A DNA stretch of 64,000 bases, taken from assembly GCA_037074615.1 (NCBI GenBank), contig CM073527.1, positions 28,867,348 through 28,931,347 of the forward strand. Direction: 5' to 3'. This DNA is from Leucaena leucocephala (taxonomy: Eukaryota > Streptophyta > Magnoliopsida > Fabales > Fabaceae). The position numbers and the translations under genes were made by a program. Positions 24,661 through 35,899 of the stretch are shown here, in pieces; within the stretch, counting starts at the first letter, position 1, and the number at the start of each line of letters is the position of its first letter. Below the pieces are notes generated by a model that was given only the letters and a program-made list of their open reading frames with translations, was not told where the DNA came from and did no database searches.

Positions 24661-25398
24661 GTATGTTGCAGCGTCGGTAAATTGCCCAGTTACGCCTAGC
24701 CAGTGGCTCGTAAGTTACACTCTTCTTCAGCGAGGGAGATGGTGATAACCAATGGATAAAAAAAGGGAGAGGTCGTTCTCCGCCTCACAAATCTGAGATG
24801 GAAACTACTCTCGATCCATTATATGTTTTCTTCTTCTTTTACTCCCCTCCAGGTCTTGATAAAGACAAGGCAACAACTGCAACTCCATAATTTCACTGAC
24901 CAATCCTAATGGGCGAGCCAGGAAGGTATAGTAAATAACCATTTCTTTTCACGCGGGCCTTTTACTACAACTGTATTGATATCAAAGACTACTCGGCTAA
25001 TACAATTTTTATATTACGTTTGTGTATGTGCTTGTCTGTGTGTGTGTATATATTCAATTCAATATTTGGTTCTGTTGGATCCATTGAAATAACCACAAAG
25101 ACATGGCCAAACAATAAAAACCACGAGGATGTTGTAATGTTTGCTAGAGACTTGCTATTTGATATTCATCTAATAAGGTGGTATCTACTTTTCTTGAACA
25201 TATTGATTTTATCACTATTTGTATTAGTTGGCGTTGGCTTCTGATACACTGAAATAATCAAGAAGATGAATATTGTTAGCCCGTAAAAATGTTGAAGAGT
25301 CAGGCTCTTGCTGTTGGATATTTCACAGGTATCTATTCCAGTGACTTCAACTGTTTAAAAATTAAGAGAGAGAGAGAAAGATAAAGAAAACAAAAGTT
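24661..25398. other. AMI1 promoter and 3' flank of the RING gene
   Basis: The first ~150 bp form the AMI1 5' flank, and the end should carry the RING gene 3' UTR. A short GT-rich tract occurs near 25020-25047. An open frame at 25020-25244 (+) has no recognisable domain, and I do not call it. Confidence 0.35.
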
Positions 25399-27243
25399 CT
25401 ATTCATTTCCATCAGAGTCTGCATCAAATATATACAAGTATGAAGTCACCGCATTGCGATCAATAAGTTCACTCTGAGACGCCTGTGCGTTTATGACGGG
25501 CGAACTCCAACCCAATCGCTGTATGTAAACTGCATCATAAGCTTCGATATTCAATCCTGAAGCAAGAAACAGTTGCACCTCGTACACAAATCTGCCGGTC
25601 CTTGAAGCTAAGAAGGGCATTGCCGCTTCTGAAACTGTGATCTTGAACTCCTCCTGTTTCTTTTCCGCTTCCAGAACGCGACGATTTGGCTCTCTCCTGG
25701 ATAGTAATCATCGTCAACTTTCCACACTAAGATCATGCCATTCCAATTTTCAGGCGCACGCAGATTCTTACCATGAAAGTGATGCACTTATTACTCCCAC
25801 AATATGATGCACAATGATGTCCACGTCTTCCTCCTATAGAATAAGCAAAAGGCAGTATAAGTTGATGATGCATATCATATATCAACTAACAATAAAATAG
25901 CAACAGAAAATGCAGAAGGCAACCAAACTGATAAACTTTCTGACCTGGATAAGGGCTTGAATTTCCCTCCTGAGCCAACTTTGAATCCAACAGTTTGGCT
26001 GATGATACTTACGAGACTTCCAATACCGTGGTATATTGAATATGTCCTGTAAGATACCTAACCAAACATATCATTAAGCATAAGAAAATATTAAAATCTA
26101 TAATTTGGCAGAAAACAAGTAACTGGCAGGTAGCAACTGATACCAAGAAGGAAAGGACGAGACTAATGACAATCAGTAATGGACCTGGTTCAGTGTAATA
26201 GCATTGTAATCTATATCTCTGCGCTCTTGATAAGGTAAAACTGCACAGATAATTCAAAGGATAAAAGTATATAAAGTATTTCAACTAAAAAATTTTAACT
26301 TTAGACAAGAACTAACATTGACAGAATGACAGACCTATACCCAAAATCCTCATTTACATATTGCCGTTGAAAACAACTTCCATCAAATCCATAAATTATC
26401 GAAAAATTTTCTGTCTACATTTCAAACATCAACTATGAAGTCAGATGCACTTTCAAGTTATCATCTATTGCTGTAATGTAATGGATTAAACCAAACCTTG
26501 CAAAGAGGACATTTTACAGAAGAAGGTGGAGAATGGAGCTTGCCAGTAACCACCTTGGCCCAGCGTGAAATGCAATTGAAGCAAAACTTATCTGCATCAC
26601 AAAGCTATTGTGAATTAGAACGATTCCATCCAGTTTCTTGGATGCAAAAGTTTTTCCGATGTAAAAAACACTGTAAATTACCAGACATCAAAGCAACTGA
26701 TCTAAATCCCCCAACCCCAAAAAAACAAGTACTCAACACTGCAACGTGCAGGCATTGGATTATAATTGTGGCATGCTTTCGAGCATCTCACAACTCGCAG
26801 AAGTTGTGGGATTCTGAAAGCCCCAAGTTAAAGTTTTTTTTTCCAACTTCACCGAGAACCTCCATGAAAAGATAGACTCTTGATCAATGAATACTCCCCA
26901 ATTGATCAATAACAACGGTTTCTATCGGCATGGCTTTCTATTTTATCAAATTAAAATCTAACAATAATGTCGAATATCCCACAAAGTACAGGCTTTAGGA
27001 TAAAGTTTTAAATAGAAAGGGTGAATGAGTATTTCATATTTCAATCTTCCAAGAAATCAAGGGGGGAAGCAAATGGAACAGAGAGAGGAGAGGGAAGAGC
27101 GTACGAAAACATTTGTCGAGGTAGGATTCCTGAAGCATGGGTCCCAAGCAGATGGGGCAGCTGGCGGAGTGCTCCGAGTCGGAGGATACAGAGGTCATCC
27201 CCCTCCCTTCATTCTCTTCCATTCTGTTGTGATCTGCTCCCAT
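25399..27243 (-). CDS. RING finger protein, predicted E3 ubiquitin ligase
   Basis: Seven minus-strand exons: 27105-27243, 26497-26591, 26341-26414, 26185-26240, 25945-26057, 25772-25833 and 25399-25696. The product is 278 aa. The N-terminal RING is C3HC4: C29, C32 (CPIC), C45, H47, C50, C53, then C74 and C77 (CPLC). The exon 1/2 join supplies His47. TOPORS-like spacing (YLDKCFHKFCFNCI) is notable. Behind the RING are a basic middle region (YWKSRKYHQPNCWIQSWLRR) and a Glu/Lys-rich helix (EAEKKQEEFK). A conserved-looking tail, GLNIEAYDAVYIQRLGWSSP, ends in SDGNE. Two joins needed care: intron 4 must end at GGTTAG, and intron 6 at CTATCCAG, to keep the frame. The substrate is unknown. An RNA read across these joins would settle the model. 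Confidence 0.88.
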
Positions 27244-27852
27244 CTCACCACCGATCAAGACCTAGCTCTCTCTTTCCATGTTTAATCCTTCACTGGGTCC
27301 CTCCAGTAATAATATCACTTGATTAATTTTCAGCTTCCAAATTTTATTTTGTGCTCTGAACAAATATTTGTTTTCTCCGCCTTATGTTTTTAGAGTTTGG
27401 ATAAAATTTTAAAAATAAAATTTATAAAAAAAAGTTTTTAAATATTTTTTAAAAAAATAGAAAATAATTTATAAAAAAATTAAATAAATAGGTATTTAGA
27501 TAATTATTTTTAAAAATATATTTATTATTAGTAAATTATGAAAAAATGTATGAAAATTAAATGAGGAGAGATAAAAGGAGAGAAAAAATAAGGTGTAAGA
27601 AAATAAAGTAAAGATAGTGTAAGTAAAGTATGAGAAAAGAGAGAATGTGTAAGAAAAAGTAAGGATAATATAGTAATTAGTTAGTTTATAAGTTCTTTTA
27701 CTGTTTCATAATCTACTCTGATTAACTTATCTGAAATCTTAATTTTAAACAATAGTTTAATCTAAAAATTTGTTTGAATAAATATAATTATGTATTTTAA
27801 AAAATTTTAAAATTTAAATTTTATCTAAATTTAAATTTAAAATTATGAGAAA
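27244..27852. other. RING-gene promoter and AT-rich DNA
   Basis: The first ~100 bp form the promoter/5' UTR of the minus-strand RING gene. From about 27400 the sequence becomes A/T-dominated, with AAGTAAG/GAGAAAA-type repeats and no gene. Confidence 0.35.
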
Positions 27853-28560
27853 GACAAAAAAAATATTTATTAGAATTTCAAAATGATAAATTGAGCCTCT
27901 GAATATTGAAAATGACAGATTGGGTATGGGGTTCAATCTGTCATTTACAAATTTATATATAAAGATCAAATTACCCTTCACTTTTCCAATGTTTTGACAA
28001 TACGATTTACAAGTTTGTCAATGATATTTACAACTCGGACAATGATATTTGCAACTCCTATAATAATATTTATAACTTTGACAATAGTATTTATAATTTT
28101 GACAATAGTATTTATAACTTTGCTAATGGTATTTATAACTCCCATGGTGATATTTGCAATTTAAACAATGTTATTTGTAACTCCCACAATAAAGAATAAG
28201 CAACTTTGAAAATACAATTTATAATTTTACAAATGATATTTACAACTCTGACAATAGTATTTGTAATTGGGAGAAATCTAATTTTGGCAATTGAGAAAAA
28301 TATTATAGCTGACACTGTAGCTTCTTTAACAATACGATTTACAACTTTATTAATAATATTTACAACTCTGACAATGATATTTGCAACTGGAAGAAATCCA
28401 TTTTTAGCAATTGGGAGAAATACTGTAGTTTATTTAACAATACAATTTATAATTTTTCCAATAGTATTTATAACTCTGACAATGGTATTTGTAATCGGGA
28501 GAAATACTGTAGTTGACATTATAGCTTCTTGCTATATTAAAGAAATGACGTTATAGCTGA

Positions 28561-28720
28561 CACTACACCATTGAAGAAAGACCCCATTTTATTTTTATTA
28601 ATGAGCAATTGAACGGTTCACGTGGGTGAATAATTTCGATAGTAAGATAGTATACCCGATAGTGGGGTTTGCCACTCCATCGGGGAAACCTAGAGTTTCT
28701 GCGCTTTTTTGAGGTTGAAG
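28561..28720 (+). repeat. Central direct repeat, copy A
   Basis: Shares with copy B the blocks ATTGAAGAA, ATGAGCAATTGAACG, AGTATACCCGATAGTGGGGT, CTCCATCGGGGAA and AGAGTTTCTGC. Contains a small palindrome, CCGAT...ATCGG. It lies between the inverted arms. Confidence 0.85.
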
Positions 28721-28825
28721 GAGAACCTACCCAAATCGATGAAAATCGCACTATAGGTACTAAGATACGCTTTACAGGCTGATAATGTGTCAGGCCAAAA
28801 TAATGAGGTGAGCTAGTTTACCTCT

Positions 28826-28967
28826 CTACACTATTGAAGAAGGACCAATTTTCTTTTCATTAATGAGCAATTGAACGATTCACTTGATAGTTAGATAGTA
28901 TACCCGATAGTGGGGTTTACCCCTCCATCGGGGAATATAGAGTTTCTGCACTTTTTTAAGGTTGAAG
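28826..28967 (+). repeat. Central direct repeat, copy B
   Basis: Second copy, about 20 bp shorter than copy A owing to a deletion after ATTCACTTGATAG. Same orientation as copy A. The right inverted arm starts immediately afterwards. Confidence 0.85.
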
Positions 28968-29508
28968 TTGTAAATACCATTGTCACAGTTGTAAATATCA
29001 TTAGCAAAGTTATAAATCGTATTATCAAAGAAGCTACAATGTTTTTCCCAATTGTCAAAATTGGATTTCTATCAGTTGTAAATACTATTGTTAGAGTTAT
29101 AAATACCATTGATAAAATTGTAAATCGTATTTTCAAATTTACTTCTTCTCTATTGTGGGAGTTACAAATAGCATTGTTGAAATTGTAAATACCACTATGA
29201 GAGTTACAAATAGCATGATTGAAATTACAAATACTACTATGGGAGTTACAAACACTATTGTCAAAATTATAAATATTATTGTCAAAGTTATAACTATTAT
29301 TATAGGAGTTGCAAATATCATTGTCAGAGTTATAAATATCATTAATAAATTTGTAAATCGTATTGTCAAAATATTAGGAAAGTAAAGGATAATTTGGTCT
29401 TTCTACATAAATTTATAAATGACAAATTAGACTTTCTACCCAATCTATCATTTTTAATATTCTGAAACCTAATTTATTTTTTGAAAATTCAAATAAACTT
29501 TTTTGGTT

Positions 29509-32500
29509 TTAATTGCGCTCCACAAAATTTTTAGATGGCAAAAAAAAAAAAACAGAGAGATTATGAAATTAAATTGCGCTCCACAAAATTTTTAGAAAAA
29601 TAACACTGTTCAGTCTTCGACACGTGTATTTAATTTTTTTCTCGATTACATTGATATTGAACTGAATATTTATCTCGATATTCATTACTTTTTCTAGTTT
29701 CTACTATAAGTTTATTTCATTATGCTTAATATAATTCTCCTTGTTTATTTCTTAAATATTTCTTATTAATTTCAAATTAATAACTACACAACCTTAATTT
29801 TTTTTAAGAATAATTTAAATTTAAAAATATTTATTAATTTAACTAAATTTCTTTATCCATATAAAATTAATAATTCCTTTTTAAATTTTATAATATTAGG
29901 CCCTATTATTTTTTTTTTCTAGTTAGTAAATTTCTTTTGCCCAATCTAGATAGTAAAAAGTTTAAGTGAATAAACCATGGGGATTACAAATTAGTGCTCG
30001 ATAATGATTCATCAATTGGAATTTTTATAATCGACTGGTACAAATTAGGTAACTAATTATAAACGGGCATGCGTAAAAGTCCGTGACGCAATGAGAAAAT
30101 TGATTTTAAAATAATTATAAATTAAATTTTTATATAAAAAAATAATTTTAAAGAAATAAGTAATTAGATATTTATTATTATAATAATTTTTTATAAGTAA
30201 AATTATCAGAAATTGGATAAAATAAAATGATAATTTCATAAAGTATAATTTTAAATTTATATTTTATTTGATATTAAAATAATAAATAATATACATATAT
30301 ATATGCTATCAGAATAATTACTAAAAGATAATTAAGAAATTATATTTAAATTTTTTATTTTCCTATACATAATTAAAACTTTAATTTTATATATTTTAAT
30401 TAATATAAATAATTATAAAGGGAAGTAAGATTAGTTAATATATATAAAATTAAAATATAATATAATTTAACAATAATAGAAATCTTAAGACAAAAATATA
30501 ATATAAGTATAGTTTGGAACTATTAATAATAACGAATTCGTTCACCATTTAAAACCCCGTTTACCCATTATGAACCTATATACTCACTTTGTACGTGCAG
30601 ACTCTTTACACATGTACATTGCTACATAAACGTCGATTAAAATACCAACTTCTTTATCAGTCTCGTCTCTTCTCATTTCTTCTTGCTTTTTTCTTAACAT
30701 TTTGAATAGTCTAGTTCTATTAAAGAATATGTTATTAAATTAAATAACTGTTATTGAAAATAAATGACTATTAAAAGAAATGGCTTAACGAGTGTTTATA
30801 CATATAAAAACAAATTAAATATTCAAATAAGTATTGAATATTTAAATAAACTATTTAAAGTCAAAGTTTCCTCCCCCGTTTAGTGCAAAGCTACATACTG
30901 GTTTTATGTACTTTTATCCAAACCTTGGTTTAGGTCCAATGACACTCTTTTTTATCTTAACCGGGTTTAATGCCCGCGGACGACGCGGTTATCAAAGATC
31001 GCTGCTGCAATTCCTGCTGCTCCCGACGAAAGGTGGCTTCGCCATCTCCATATTTGAGTTTCTGACGCTTTGCTTTGCTTTCTATTTTTTTACTATAAAG
31101 TTGGAAGCTTTGAAATAAAGCATTCTCTGTGCTGGCGCGCTAATTATTTTTTATTCAAAACGAGGGCACCTACAACTCGTAGCTCTCTATCAATACTCGT
31201 ATTCCAAATATTTATCAGCGTGGTAACTGTTGTTTAATCAACTGGGCGTGCTTTACCGCCCAAGAATTTGGTCGATTAATACCAAAAATCTTTACTGTTC
31301 CTTCCACCTCTTCCTGAATGTTGTTTCATACTTTGCTAGAACCTGTTGATTTTATTCACTTCCAATAGCATCCGTGTTTTCTTTCTAATTTACTGAATAT
31401 TTTTTTATTTGTTTTCAGAATTGATTTGCATGGCTCTGTCTGGCGCCACTAACTTTCACCATTTCTGTCTTGCATTACCCCGGTATTTTTATGTTTTATG
31501 TTTGGCAAATGGGTGAAAAAAGACTGAACTTGGGTGGGTTTGAGAGGGTAGACATTCCGTTCGTAGTGATGGGGTTGTTTTAGCCATAGATACTTAGGCT
31601 ATTTGATTGTCACTTTAGTAAATAAATAAATTGGGTTTTCCAGTTCACTTGGTTGAATATGCGAATTTGCTTAATTGTCTAATTTATTTTAAAGGAGAAT
31701 TTTAATCTTGCGATATAGCCTTTTAAATGTAATGAAATCGTCTTTCAGCTCTAAATTTGCAAATTAAGCAATACGAGAGAAGCTTGAAGCTTGTATGCGG
31801 TGAAATTGAAAGGCAACACTACATGGAGGATCAACTGATCAAGTGGTTCGTTGATGCTCAAGTCTGCTAACATCTGATGCAGATAGCAGGTAATGGCGAC
31901 TGATCTGTTACCAACTAATTTTTACCTGGATAAGCCAATTCTTATTGGCAAAAGATTTTGATAAGCTAATCCAATTAGCTTATTAAAATAAGCTAAAAAT
32001 AGATTATTTACCTCAAAGTCTTCCCCCCAACTCCCCCTTACTCCCCAACTAAAATCATTTTTTTTATTTAGATAAAAAAAATAGACGAACTCCCCCTAAA
32101 TTTTACCTTCTTAATTGATTCTTACCCTAAAAGAAAGGCTGAGTGCATCCTCTGCGCCTTGTGGATTTGTTGGTGCTGGTGAGTTGGTCTTCTGTGGCTG
32201 TAGAATGATCTATGCTATCAAATAGCGGATGGGTTTGTATGATTCCTTAACAAATTATTATGTTGATTGGTGATGGTGGTGATCACAGGTTCTGATCTGT
32301 TCCAAAAACAAAAGCTGCTTTCTCTTGCGAATACCTTTTTTTTTGTTTATTTCCCTTGAACAAATATATTTTCTATTCCAATTGAGCATTTGAGCTTTGT
32401 TTGCTAAACATTTGAAGTCTATTTCGATTATCACCATATGTAAAATTACACAGTAGTAACATAAAAATATCCCATTATATCAGTCAACCCTTACCCCCCA

Positions 32501-32627
32501 GTTTTGCAGAGAGTTCATCACGTAAGTGATGCTTGCCTCTGAACATTGGCTTTCAGAAGCTGAAGGTCATTGTTTTTACTTAGCTGTTACATTTCCTTGC
32601 AGAATCTGGCTTTCTGAGTGATATAGC
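29509..32627. other. AT-rich spacer and 5' leader of the IDM2-like gene
   Basis: 29511-29597 holds a duplicated TTGCGCTCCACAAAATTTTT block, two copies 62 bp apart. 29700-30560 is strongly AT-rich without genes. A GC-rich patch at about 30960-31070, preceded by a CCAAT-like GTCCAATGAC at ~30932, could be the first untranslated exon of the next gene. CTTGCAG at ~32601 is a good acceptor 25 bp before its ATG. The leader structure is inferred and unproven. Confidence 0.35.
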
Positions 32628-34373
32628 ATGGCTCCAATGGATGGCTCATTACAGGCTACAGAAGAATCGCCTGCTACAGTAGGATCGGGATCAACTAAGT
32701 TAAAAAGAGGAACAATTAATGATGATCAGTGTTTTCTCTTGTACTTTATTATGGGAATCTACTTTGGTCCTGATATTAAAGGGAAGAGGAACCAAAAATC
32801 TGTCTTGCAAAGAATAGCTGAGGGACTTCCTCCATACACATCTGATCAACTAACAAATTCTTTCATGAGAATAGCGGAATTAGAGCACATCTACTACTAT
32901 GTACTTAAGAAGGCTGATAAATCAGTTACTGTCAAGTTAACCTTATTGCGTCAATTCTTTCAAGGTAATATTTCTTGTCTAGTTCACAATAGTGCTGCCA
33001 GTTACCCGCAGTTTGCTGATTTGTTTCCTCCTGAACTGCACCCTCAATCTCTGTGGAAAAATCGATCTAAAATCATTGAGAACATTATATTTCTGGACAA
33101 TCCAGAAACCTCTTACATCAACCCTGATGATATTGAAAGGTTCAGGAGGCTAAGTGGACTAGAGGATTTCCATCTGAACAGATGTCCTGTAAGACCGCGT
33201 GCTTCTCTTGATGGCAGTGCTCAACATAATGAACAAGAGGCAGAGCCTAATGGAGAAATGACACCTATCCAGTCTAGCAGCAGTTCTCGAAAAGCAAGAA
33301 GCACTGAAAGAAATTACTCTAACTTGGATCCTTCGCAACATGTCCACGCTTCAGCACCTATGAGTGGTGTGCCATATAATGGTACGGATATGATGTCTAA
33401 TTACATGGCTCCATTTCCACCTGAAGAAGACTCTCACCCTGAGAGAGTTGGTCCAGCTATGATATTTCTTCCTTCTCACCCAACCAAAAAGGAATTGTCT
33501 GAAATTGTGGCTGCTACAAAGAGTGGGTTTGCGTTGACTGGAAGTGCAGCTATGAGGCAGGTGGGACCAATCATAGGACTTATGGACATTGGAGAATGTG
33601 AAGACTCGTATCTGTTCCGTGTATCTCTCCCTGGAGTGAAGAGGGATGAGAGTAAGTTCCTTGTGAGACGTCAATGATTTATTTCTGACATAATCTTGAT
33701 GCCTGCTATAAAGGCATTTAAACAAAATGCTTTGGTAATGGTGCTTAACATGAGAGCTCTTTTGAATCTGTTATCAGTTATTTAATGCCGATCACTTCCA
33801 CCCTGTGGCAATCCAGCTCTACCCCCATAATAGGGAAGAAGAATACTGAAAGGACAATAATGTATTATCTGTTGTAATTTTGTTCTTTAATTTGGTGCTA
33901 TAGCTGTGGCTTCATCAATTTGTGGTGATCATGTAATTGTGCACGGCCGATGTGTGATAGAAAAATGCATGGGGGGAAATAGCAGTTAACATTCCTAAAA
34001 TAAAATACTCACCAAGAGTTCCAAAAGTGCATTTGGGAATGTATCTTAAGTCTTACATTGTTAAAATTACAGCCTCTCATCCCACTATAGATGATTAATG
34101 AGCTTCGAATCTGTTATGACTGCAGGTGAGTTCAGTTGTGAAGTTGACACTGATGGTAAAGTATTGATACGGGGAGTAACTACAACAGGGGAGAAGACAG
34201 TATGCAGGTACTCTCAGGTGTTTGAGATGCAAACTCAGAACCTTTGTCCACCTGGCCATTTTTCCATCTCATTTCAGCTTCCTGGCCCAGTTGATCCCTA
34301 TCAGTTTTCTGGCAACTTTGGAACTGATGGGATCCTTGAAGGAGTTGTTATGAAAGGGGGCAATACAAACTGA
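32628..34373 (+). CDS. IDM2-like protein with C-terminal alpha-crystallin (HSP20-like) domain
   Basis: Two coding exons, 32628-33651 and 34126-34373, joined in phase (A|GT), give 423 aa. The N-terminal half has a conserved plant-specific region (DDQCFLLYFIMGIYFGPD, then GLPPYTSDQL). A Ser/Arg-rich linker follows. The last ~110 residues have the small-heat-shock-protein beta-sandwich pattern (GECEDSYLFRVSLPGVKRDE, FSCEVDTDGKVLIRG, PGHFSISFQLPGPVD). This architecture matches Arabidopsis IDM2/ROS5 (At1g54840) and its relative IDM3/LIL. These work with the IDM1 histone acetyltransferase in active DNA demethylation and anti-silencing. The neighbouring gene order favours IDM2. Family membership is well supported; the demethylation role is inferred. 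Without splicing, exon 1 would stop soon after the donor. Confidence 0.87.
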
Positions 34374-35899
34374 CTTAGTTTTTACCTTATTGGAATCTAT
34401 AACCTTCCTTTCTTCTAGCTATGCAGGTTACTGCAAATTTACCCAAGTTGATGCAAAGATCATGGGGTTTAGAATGACAAAATTTAATAATGCATCCGTC
34501 TTTTTCATATTTTTGGACAACTTCATAATAGTTCTACCGCTTACTCTCTGACCTAGATGTCGAATTAGTGGCCCCGGTATGATTTGATCCATTTGTAGAT
34601 ATCTCCGGAGGTTATTGATGTTTTGTTGATTCTTTTCCTAAAAGCCTACTGTCCTATCTTCAAAAGTCATCTTCAGTGTTAATTTCATTACTTGCCCATT
34701 CTGGACCAGGCGGATTGTTGACCTACGCATTTTAGGAAATGTATGTGCATCGTGCAAATTTCATTTATATTATCCAGTAAGATTTGGATGGTTCAGATTC
34801 TATTGCTATATTTTTGTAGTTTTAAATCAAAATATTATTTAATCAATAGTTGTGAAATTGATATTAGCTTGAATTCTGCATGATGAAAAATAATATTAAA
34901 AAAAGAAAAGAAAACTAGACCAGTTAAATCTCATGTAGATGATCTAGGATGATTTGTGTAGCTGGTGGCGCACATCTATCAAGTTAAAACAATACACCAT
35001 TCTTTGATGGAATCCACCCACTTCCTCCCATTGATGATGGGATCAAGCTTCCTCGGAAGCACCGAACAAGTTTCTACACGAATTCTGCTCTTGTTTTCAC
35101 TTTCACACGGCACTGTGTAAGAGGGCATTAATGTATGTATCAAGGTGTCCCACCATCTACCATATAAGATCTCACGCTTAAACTCAGGGTTTGGCCATCA
35201 GAGCATTGTGATTGCTACTAGTATAGACTTGTATGTAGTATGCGACGTTTTGGCGGTACAGGTACGCAAATTATGATAATAAAGCCCAAGCCTATGACGA
35301 GAACAAAATTGAGCAAGAATCCTGAAATTGCATATACCGTTCCATTGACAAAGAAGCTAAATTTCACGTAGACAGTCTACTATACAGCTGTGAGTAACCT
35401 ATTACCATCTTAGGAAGCGCAAGTTAAACTTGAACAATTGAAAAACACCAACTTTATCAGAGTCAGGTAAGATTCCACTAGCACATTATCTACATATAAG
35501 TAAGGTTTATTTTGTTCGTAAACTGATAAGCCACAATCACCGAGTGCCAAGGGCTTTCTCAACAGCCCTCTCAATTTGACGTTCTAACCTCATCGCACTG
35601 CGCCAGTAATCTGCAAGCCAGAAATCAGGCGCCAAATCAGCACAATAACTGTAATTGTTAAACCTCCGAAATAAAAGGAGTAAAGATAAATGTAACTGGT
35701 CAAATGAAACAAACTTCGGGAAGAAACTCAGCAAAGCTCGACTGTAAAAGAGCACGAGAAGGGGAGATTCAAAGATCAGGGCGCAAGCAATTACCATAAC
35801 AGATTTATGATAGAACCAACACCAGCAACATAAACAAAGCATGCATCTTGTGCAATAAAAGATCATAGAGGGAGTCTGAAACAGACCTTAATTTGCAAT
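34374..35899. other. 3' flanks of the IDM2-like gene and NF-YC
   Basis: The convergent region should contain both 3' UTRs. At 35537-35613 (-) there is an acceptor-like CTGGCTTGCAG followed by a short open segment ending in a stop; I describe it as a separate entry. I see nothing else of note. Confidence 0.35.
35537..35613 (-). other. Possible 3' UTR exon or short coding exon downstream of NF-YC
   Basis: After a polypyrimidine tract and GCAG, the minus strand reads YWRSAMRLERQIERAVEKAL-GTR and then a stop. A plausible donor (AATTAAG|GTCTGT, ~35886) lies 16 bases after the NF-YC stop. The segment may thus be a 3' UTR exon of NF-YC, or the last exon of an unrecognised small gene. The peptide is amphipathic and matches no family I know. 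Confidence 0.35.

Larger units (their letters stand above)
27853..29508. mobile_element. Foldback-type element with long inverted arms of 21-bp repeats
   Basis: Left arm 27853-28555 and right arm about 28968-29508 are diverged reverse complements. The outer ends pair (27871 ff. TAGAATTTCAAAATGATAA against the complement of 29465-29490), and so do the inner ends. Most of each arm is a tandem array of a 21-bp unit of the form TTTATAAC...GACAATAGTA. The centre holds two direct copies of a ~145-160-bp sequence. No transposase is encoded. Open frames on both strands come from the 21-bp period (seven codons). This is the structure of foldback transposons or MULE-like elements with long TIRs. A target-site duplication was not identified, so the exact ends are approximate. 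Confidence 0.7.

Noticed and set aside
26009..26057. Alternative acceptor TTACAG for RING-gene exon 5
   Set aside because: It would shift the frame and stop after about 12 residues. The acceptor GGTTAG 11 bases upstream keeps the conserved frame DIFNIPRYWKSR.
28206..28556. 116-codon hydrophobic open frame
   Set aside because: It consists of the 21-bp tandem repeat inside the foldback element; equivalent frames exist on both strands.
30906..31118. 70-codon + strand open frame upstream of the IDM2-like gene
   Set aside because: The position, CCAAT-like motif and GC-rich patch fit an untranslated first exon better; the peptide has no conserved features.
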